Source: Mycobacterium sp.
GTDB lineage: Bacteria; Actinomycetota; Actinomycetes; Mycobacteriales; Mycobacteriaceae
Direction of reading: 5' to 3'
DNA: 7,965 nt
Assembly: GCA_018500005.2 (NCBI GenBank)
Contig: JAHBAP020000117.1
Span: 1 to 7,965 of the forward strand
The position numbers were made by a program, and so were the translations under genes. The notes beneath the pieces are model-generated. The model worked only from the letters and a program-made list of their open reading frames with translations. It did not search any database and was not told the DNA's origin. Below are positions 4,773 through 7,965 of the stretch, piece after piece (position 1 is the first letter of the stretch; each line of letters starts with the position of its first letter).

Positions 4773-6899
4773 GTGACTGTCATCGAACAGAACCCCGACC
4801 TGGTCCACGAGGTTTCCGCGGACGACTACTGGAACCGCTACCAACTGGTATTCGCGCTCTATTCGGTGAGCGACCGGGCGATCCCGAGCGCCTACGACGG
4901 ACTCAAGCCCGGACAGCGCCGCCTGCTCTACCAGATGTATTCGTCGAATCTGTTGCCGGGCAACAAGCCGCAGAAGTCATCGAAGGTCTGCTCTGCGGTG
5001 ACCGGCAACCTCCACCCGCACGGCGGGGCCGCGATGTACGGCGCGGCAGCTCTGCTGGCCGCCGATTTCCAGCGGGTGAAGATCATCGACGGCCAGGGGG
5101 CATTCCCCCGCATTCAGGGTGACATTCCGGCGGCCGACCGCTACACCGAGATGCGGCTCTCCCCCGCCGGTGCGGCGCTGACCGCAGAACTTGCCGACCA
5201 CGCGGTGCCGATGACCGACACCTTCGACGGCGAGTGGGTGGAACCGACCGTACTGCCGGCACGCTTCCCGGTGCTGCTGGTCAACGGAGCCGTCGGCATC
5301 GCCGAAGGCTGGGCCACCAAGGTGCCCGCCCACAATCCGCGCGAGGTGATGACCGCCTGCCGAGCACTGCTGTCCAACCCGAAACTGTCCGACGACAAAC
5401 TGATGGAGCTGCTGCCCGGCCCCGACTGGGGTTGCGGCGGATCGGTGGTGGGCTCCGACGGGCTGCGCGACTACGTCACCACCGGCAAGGGCTCGTTCAC
5501 GGTTCGCGGGACGGTGACGGTGGACGGGCGCAACGTCGTCATCACCGAACTTCCTCCGGGCGTGGCCAGTTCGACAGTGCAGGAGAGAATTCGCTCGCTG
5601 ATCACCGGCGGCGATCTCCCCGGGGTTGCCGATTTGACCGACCTCACCGACCGGCGCAACGGGCTGCGCATCGTGGTTACCCCCAAGCGCGGCCATGACC
5701 CGCATCAGCTGGTCACGTCGCTGCTCGCCCTCACTCCGCTGGAGTCGACGTTCGCCGCCAGCCTGGTGGCCCTCGATGCCGAACGCATCCCGCGATGGTG
5801 GTCGGTGCGGGAGTTGATCACCGCATTCCTGACGCTGCGCGATTCTGTGGTGGTACGCCGCAGCTCGCATCGCCTCGAAAAGGTGACTGCTCGAAGGCAT
5901 CTGGTGTCCGGCCTGCTGCTGGTGCATATCGACATCGACGCCGCGGTAGCGGTGATCCGCGGTTCGGACACCGTCGACGAAGCGCGCACCGGGCTGTGCG
6001 CACGCTTCGGCATCGATGAGGTGCAGGCCGACTACGTCCTGGCCCTGCAACTGCGCCGACTGACCCGCCTGGATGTGATCGAACTGCGCGCGGAGGCCGA
6101 CAAACTCGACGCCGAATACGCTCAGCTCACCGAACTGATCGAATCACCCAAGGCCCGCAAGAAGCTCATCGATTCGGAGTTGAAGCAGACGGCGAAGCTG
6201 TTCGACGGAGCGGAGTTCGACCGCCGGACCGTGCTGGACTTCGACGCCACCCCGATAGGCGCCGCGGACCCCGACGCCCCACGAGAGCGCAAGCCCAACC
6301 CGGCCTGGAAACTGGATCACCGCGGCGTGCTCTCCGACAGCCACGGCGAACTGCTCTCCCGCGGAATCGGCTGGGCGGTATGGACCGACGGGCGGATCAA
6401 GTTCACCACTGGGGCGGGACTGCCCACCCGGATCCGCGATGTTCCGGTCGCTCCCGACATCACCGGACTGCTGTGCTCGGGCGTGCTCCCCCCGGACGCG
6501 CACCTGGCGCTGGTCACCCGGGCCGGCAAGGTGCTTCGGATCGACCCCTCGACCGTCAACCCCCAGGGTGCGGCCGGCAACGGGGTGGCCGGGGTGCGAC
6601 TGGCCGCCGACGGCGACGGGGTGATCGCCGCCCTGCCGATCGCCGGGGCCGATACAGAGGCGCTGCTGTCGGTGTCGGAGAAAGGGTGGAAGGTCACCGC
6701 CTGTTCGGACATCCCGGTGAAGGGACGTGGCGGCGGCGGGGTCGGGTTCCACCCCTTTGTCAACGGCGAGGACGCTCTGCTGTCTGTGACCGTCTCCCCC
6801 ACCGGCTTCGCCCGCAACGGCAGGCGGGTTCGCGCCGAGGCCCGCGCCAAGGCGACGGTAAAGAGCGCCGCGGGCGGGATCGTTCCCGCAGAACAGTAG
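4773..6899 (+). CDS. topoM: type II topoisomerase A-type subunit (DNA cleavage/religation), TopoM-like
   Basis: This 708-residue GyrA/ParC-type subunit makes the covalent double-strand break. The breakage-reunion domain shows IPSAYDGLKPGQRRLLYQM (37-55), NLHPHGGAAMYG (79-90), DGQGAFPRIQGD (106-117) and the active site R123-Y124 in RYTEMRL, with Y124 the predicted DNA-linking tyrosine. A coiled-coil/connector region lies at about 430-480 (LRAEADKLDAEYAQL). The C-terminal beta-pinwheel (about 495-708) is short, with roughly four blade-like repeats, and the gyrase box QRRGGKG is only recalled by KGRGGGGVG (650-658). This fits an enzyme that does not wrap DNA like gyrase. The two main quinolone-contact positions are Ala86 and Gly90. 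It is co-transcribed with the B-type subunit and resembles M. smegmatis TopoM. Annotation pipelines may call it GyrA or ParC. Confidence 0.9.
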   Translation: MTVIEQNPDLVHEVSADDYWNRYQLVFALYSVSDRAIPSAYDGLKPGQRRLLYQMYSSNLLPGNKPQKSSKVCSAVTGNLHPHGGAAMYGAAALLAADFQRVKIIDGQGAFPRIQGDIPAADRYTEMRLSPAGAALTAELADHAVPMTDTFDGEWVEPTVLPARFPVLLVNGAVGIAEGWATKVPAHNPREVMTACRALLSNPKLSDDKLMELLPGPDWGCGGSVVGSDGLRDYVTTGKGSFTVRGTVTVDGRNVVITELPPGVASSTVQERIRSLITGGDLPGVADLTDLTDRRNGLRIVVTPKRGHDPHQLVTSLLALTPLESTFAASLVALDAERIPRWWSVRELITAFLTLRDSVVVRRSSHRLEKVTARRHLVSGLLLVHIDIDAAVAVIRGSDTVDEARTGLCARFGIDEVQADYVLALQLRRLTRLDVIELRAEADKLDAEYAQLTELIESPKARKKLIDSELKQTAKLFDGAEFDRRTVLDFDATPIGAADPDAPRERKPNPAWKLDHRGVLSDSHGELLSRGIGWAVWTDGRIKFTTGAGLPTRIRDVPVAPDITGLLCSGVLPPDAHLALVTRAGKVLRIDPSTVNPQGAAGNGVAGVRLAADGDGVIAALPIAGADTEALLSVSEKGWKVTACSDIPVKGRGGGGVGFHPFVNGEDALLSVTVSPTGFARNGRRVRAEARAKATVKSAAGGIVPAEQ

Positions 6900-6906
6900 T
6901 GCCGAG

Positions 6907-7506
6907 GTGGCCGAATCCAGGCTGTTCATCGGGGTGAGCGCAGCGGAACTACCCCTGCGAGCGCAGGCGCTGCTGGACCCCGAGATCCCCCGGCCGGCGG
7001 ACTCCCGGTTCCAGGTCCGGCGCACGCACCTCATCTGGATTCCGTTGGCGTGGCTAGTCCCCCTCCTGATTGTCGGGTTCTCCAGCGTGCGAATGACGAT
7101 CACGGTCTGGTCGGATCCGGCGGCGGGAGCCGCCCGGATCATCTTCGGCTCGATGGCCTTGGTCTGCCTGATACTCGCTGCTATCAGCGCCCACCGGCTC
7201 GTTCTCGGCATCAGCGAGCGCGAGAGTGTCAAGCAGGGCCGCTACCGCCAAGGTTTGCACGTGCTGGGCATGGAGGGCCTGCTGATCGCGGGCCGCGATG
7301 CGCACACCTGGGTGCCGCGATCCCTGCTGCCTGAGCCGACCGACGTGACTTCTAGGTCCGGCGGAGGCGGAGTGAAGTTGTATGCCTACACCTTGGCTGA
7401 CGGCACCGGGCGCGTCGAAAGGCTTGCCTGCGGGTTCCCCACCCAGTCGGCCCTGTGGCTGTGGGCCGAACACGGCTCCCTGCCAGAGGTCGGCTGGTGG
7501 CAATAG
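6907..7506 (+). CDS. two-helix membrane protein of unknown function, last gene of the topoisomerase operon
   Basis: I do not recognise the family of this 199-residue protein. It has an N-terminal cytosolic-type stretch (1-40), two probable membrane helices at about 42-59 (LIWIPLAWLVPLLIVGFS) and 78-95 (IIFGSMALVCLILAAISA), and a soluble C-terminal domain of about 100 residues containing VKLYAYTLADGTGRVERL and ending in EVGWWQ. The positive residues before helix 1 (RRTH, 38-41) suggest that both ends face the cytosol. GTG at 6907 follows the topoisomerase stop by seven bases with only GAG as a possible ribosome-binding site, so translational coupling is likely; GTG at 6934 is an alternative. 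The tight spacing indicates co-transcription with the topoisomerase genes, but nothing in the protein shows a link to DNA topology. Confidence 0.78.
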   Translation: MAESRLFIGVSAAELPLRAQALLDPEIPRPADSRFQVRRTHLIWIPLAWLVPLLIVGFSSVRMTITVWSDPAAGAARIIFGSMALVCLILAAISAHRLVLGISERESVKQGRYRQGLHVLGMEGLLIAGRDAHTWVPRSLLPEPTDVTSRSGGGGVKLYAYTLADGTGRVERLACGFPTQSALWLWAEHGSLPEVGWWQ

Positions 7507-7528
7507 GCTGCTGGTTCAGACGCAGCCT
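7505..7528. terminator. hairpin between convergent genes, possible two-way terminator
   Basis: AGGCTGC (7505-7511) and GCAGCCT (7522-7528) are perfect 7-bp arms around a 10-base loop. It starts at the stop codon of the membrane-protein gene and fills most of the 27-base gap before the convergent CPBP gene. There is no T-run on either side, which is common for actinobacterial terminators but lowers confidence. Confidence 0.4.
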
Positions 7529-7533
7529 CCCGC

Positions 7534-7965
7534 TCATGAGGGATCAGTCTTCTGCTTCCAGAGGGGCGGCACGATATGCCCGCGCCGCGCCGCGAGGATC
7601 AGCAGAATGACGCCCGTCATCGTGCACAGCACGAAGGCGACGACCGAGGACTCAACACCGAAGCTACCGCCGGTCAGAAACGTCGGGCCTTCGATGACCG
7701 ACTTGATGAGACCCGGCTCGGCATAGCCTCCCGAAACGATGCCCGAAAAGACGCCCGACTGCGTGTAATTCCAGGCGATGTGGAAGCCCATGCACATCCA
7801 CAGCCGCCGGCTGAGCATGTAGGCCGCGGCGAGCAGGACGCCGGCTTCGACGCTGTTGAACAAGGCGTTCTTCAGTGTTGCGGTCGGGTTCATCAGGTGA
7901 GCAAGGCGGAATACCAACGACGAAACCGCCAGGGAGACCCAGCTCCCCAGCCACTCTTCGACGAG
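7534..7965 (-). CDS. CPBP family (CAAX protease-like) membrane protein, C-terminal part (runs off right edge)
   Basis: The visible 143 residues are the C-terminal part of an integral membrane protein; the reading frame is open to the right edge, so the true start is outside. The first residues, LVEEWLGSWVSL, match the stretch that follows the first glutamate motif in CPBP (Abi/CAAX protease-like) intramembrane metalloproteases. Motif 2 is FRLAHLMNP (metal-binding-type H23 of the fragment) and motif 3 is MGFHIAWNYTQ (H62 and N66). The EExxxR motif, which holds the catalytic glutamates, should lie just beyond the window, so activity cannot be judged. Several hydrophobic segments follow, including one near the end (VVAFVLCTMTGVILLILA), before a basic tail. 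By family knowledge such proteins may cut membrane-embedded substrates or act in bacteriocin immunity. It is convergent with the topoisomerase operon. Confidence 0.85.
   Translation of the reverse strand, partial: LVEEWLGSWVSLAVSSLVFRLAHLMNPTATLKNALFNSVEAGVLLAAAYMLSRRLWMCMGFHIAWNYTQSGVFSGIVSGGYAEPGLIKSVIEGPTFLTGGSFGVESSVVAFVLCTMTGVILLILAARRGHIVPPLWKQKTDPS

Noticed and set aside
2727..6899. Naming the topoisomerase pair as the housekeeping DNA gyrase gyrB/gyrA
   Set aside because: The RPGMYIG segment and the QRRGGKG gyrase box are missing, both subunits are short, and the typical dnaA-dnaN-recF neighbourhood of mycobacterial gyrBA is absent.

Overview
The window is a GC-rich actinobacterial chromosome segment, most likely from a mycobacterium (Mycolicibacterium or Mycobacterium, rapid-grower type). 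The signs are frequent GTG starts, two starts that look leaderless with TANNNT -10 boxes just upstream, a LexA box of the mycobacterial/Gram-positive type, and above all an extra type II topoisomerase gene pair resembling the atypical TopoN/TopoM enzyme described from Mycobacterium smegmatis. Nothing points to a phage, plasmid, insertion sequence, CRISPR array, tRNA or rRNA.

Layout. (a) 1-134, minus strand: the N-terminal end of a DUF3097-like protein that runs off the left edge. (b) 241-846, plus: a Ser/Thr-rich lipoprotein. It is divergent from (a), and both may be leaderless. (c) 915-1424, plus: a compact bacterial SET-domain protein. (d) 1456-2262, minus: a classical short-chain dehydrogenase/reductase, convergent with the SET gene. 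(e) 2263-2726: a 464-base region with no convincing gene but much small-scale structure. It holds a 20-bp tandem repeat, several TTCCCGG boxes, an 8-bp-arm palindrome, a near-consensus SOS (LexA) box touching a TATACT -10 element, hairpins in the predicted leader RNA, and a perfect 4 x 10-bp tandem repeat. (f) 2727-4760 and 4773-6899, plus: the B-type (ATPase/TOPRIM) and A-type (DNA cleavage/religation) subunits of the type II topoisomerase. (g) 6907-7506, plus: an unrecognised two-helix membrane protein seven bases after the topoisomerase A-type gene. (h) 7534-7965, minus: the C-terminal part of a CPBP (CAAX protease-like) membrane protein running off the right edge.

How it works together. 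The two topoisomerase genes and the membrane-protein gene form a tight plus-strand operon with gaps of 12 and 7 bases. The most notable point is upstream of it. A 16-bp sequence with a single half-site mismatch to the mycobacterial LexA operator lies directly against the only good -10 box ahead of the operon. The predicted transcript then has a leader of about 180 nt with hairpins and the 10-bp repeat. This suggests, as inference, that this second type II topoisomerase is DNA-damage inducible and perhaps also controlled in its leader. The A subunit has its active-site Arg-Tyr but carries Ala and Gly at the two main quinolone-contact positions, so it is predicted to be intrinsically poorly sensitive to fluoroquinolones.
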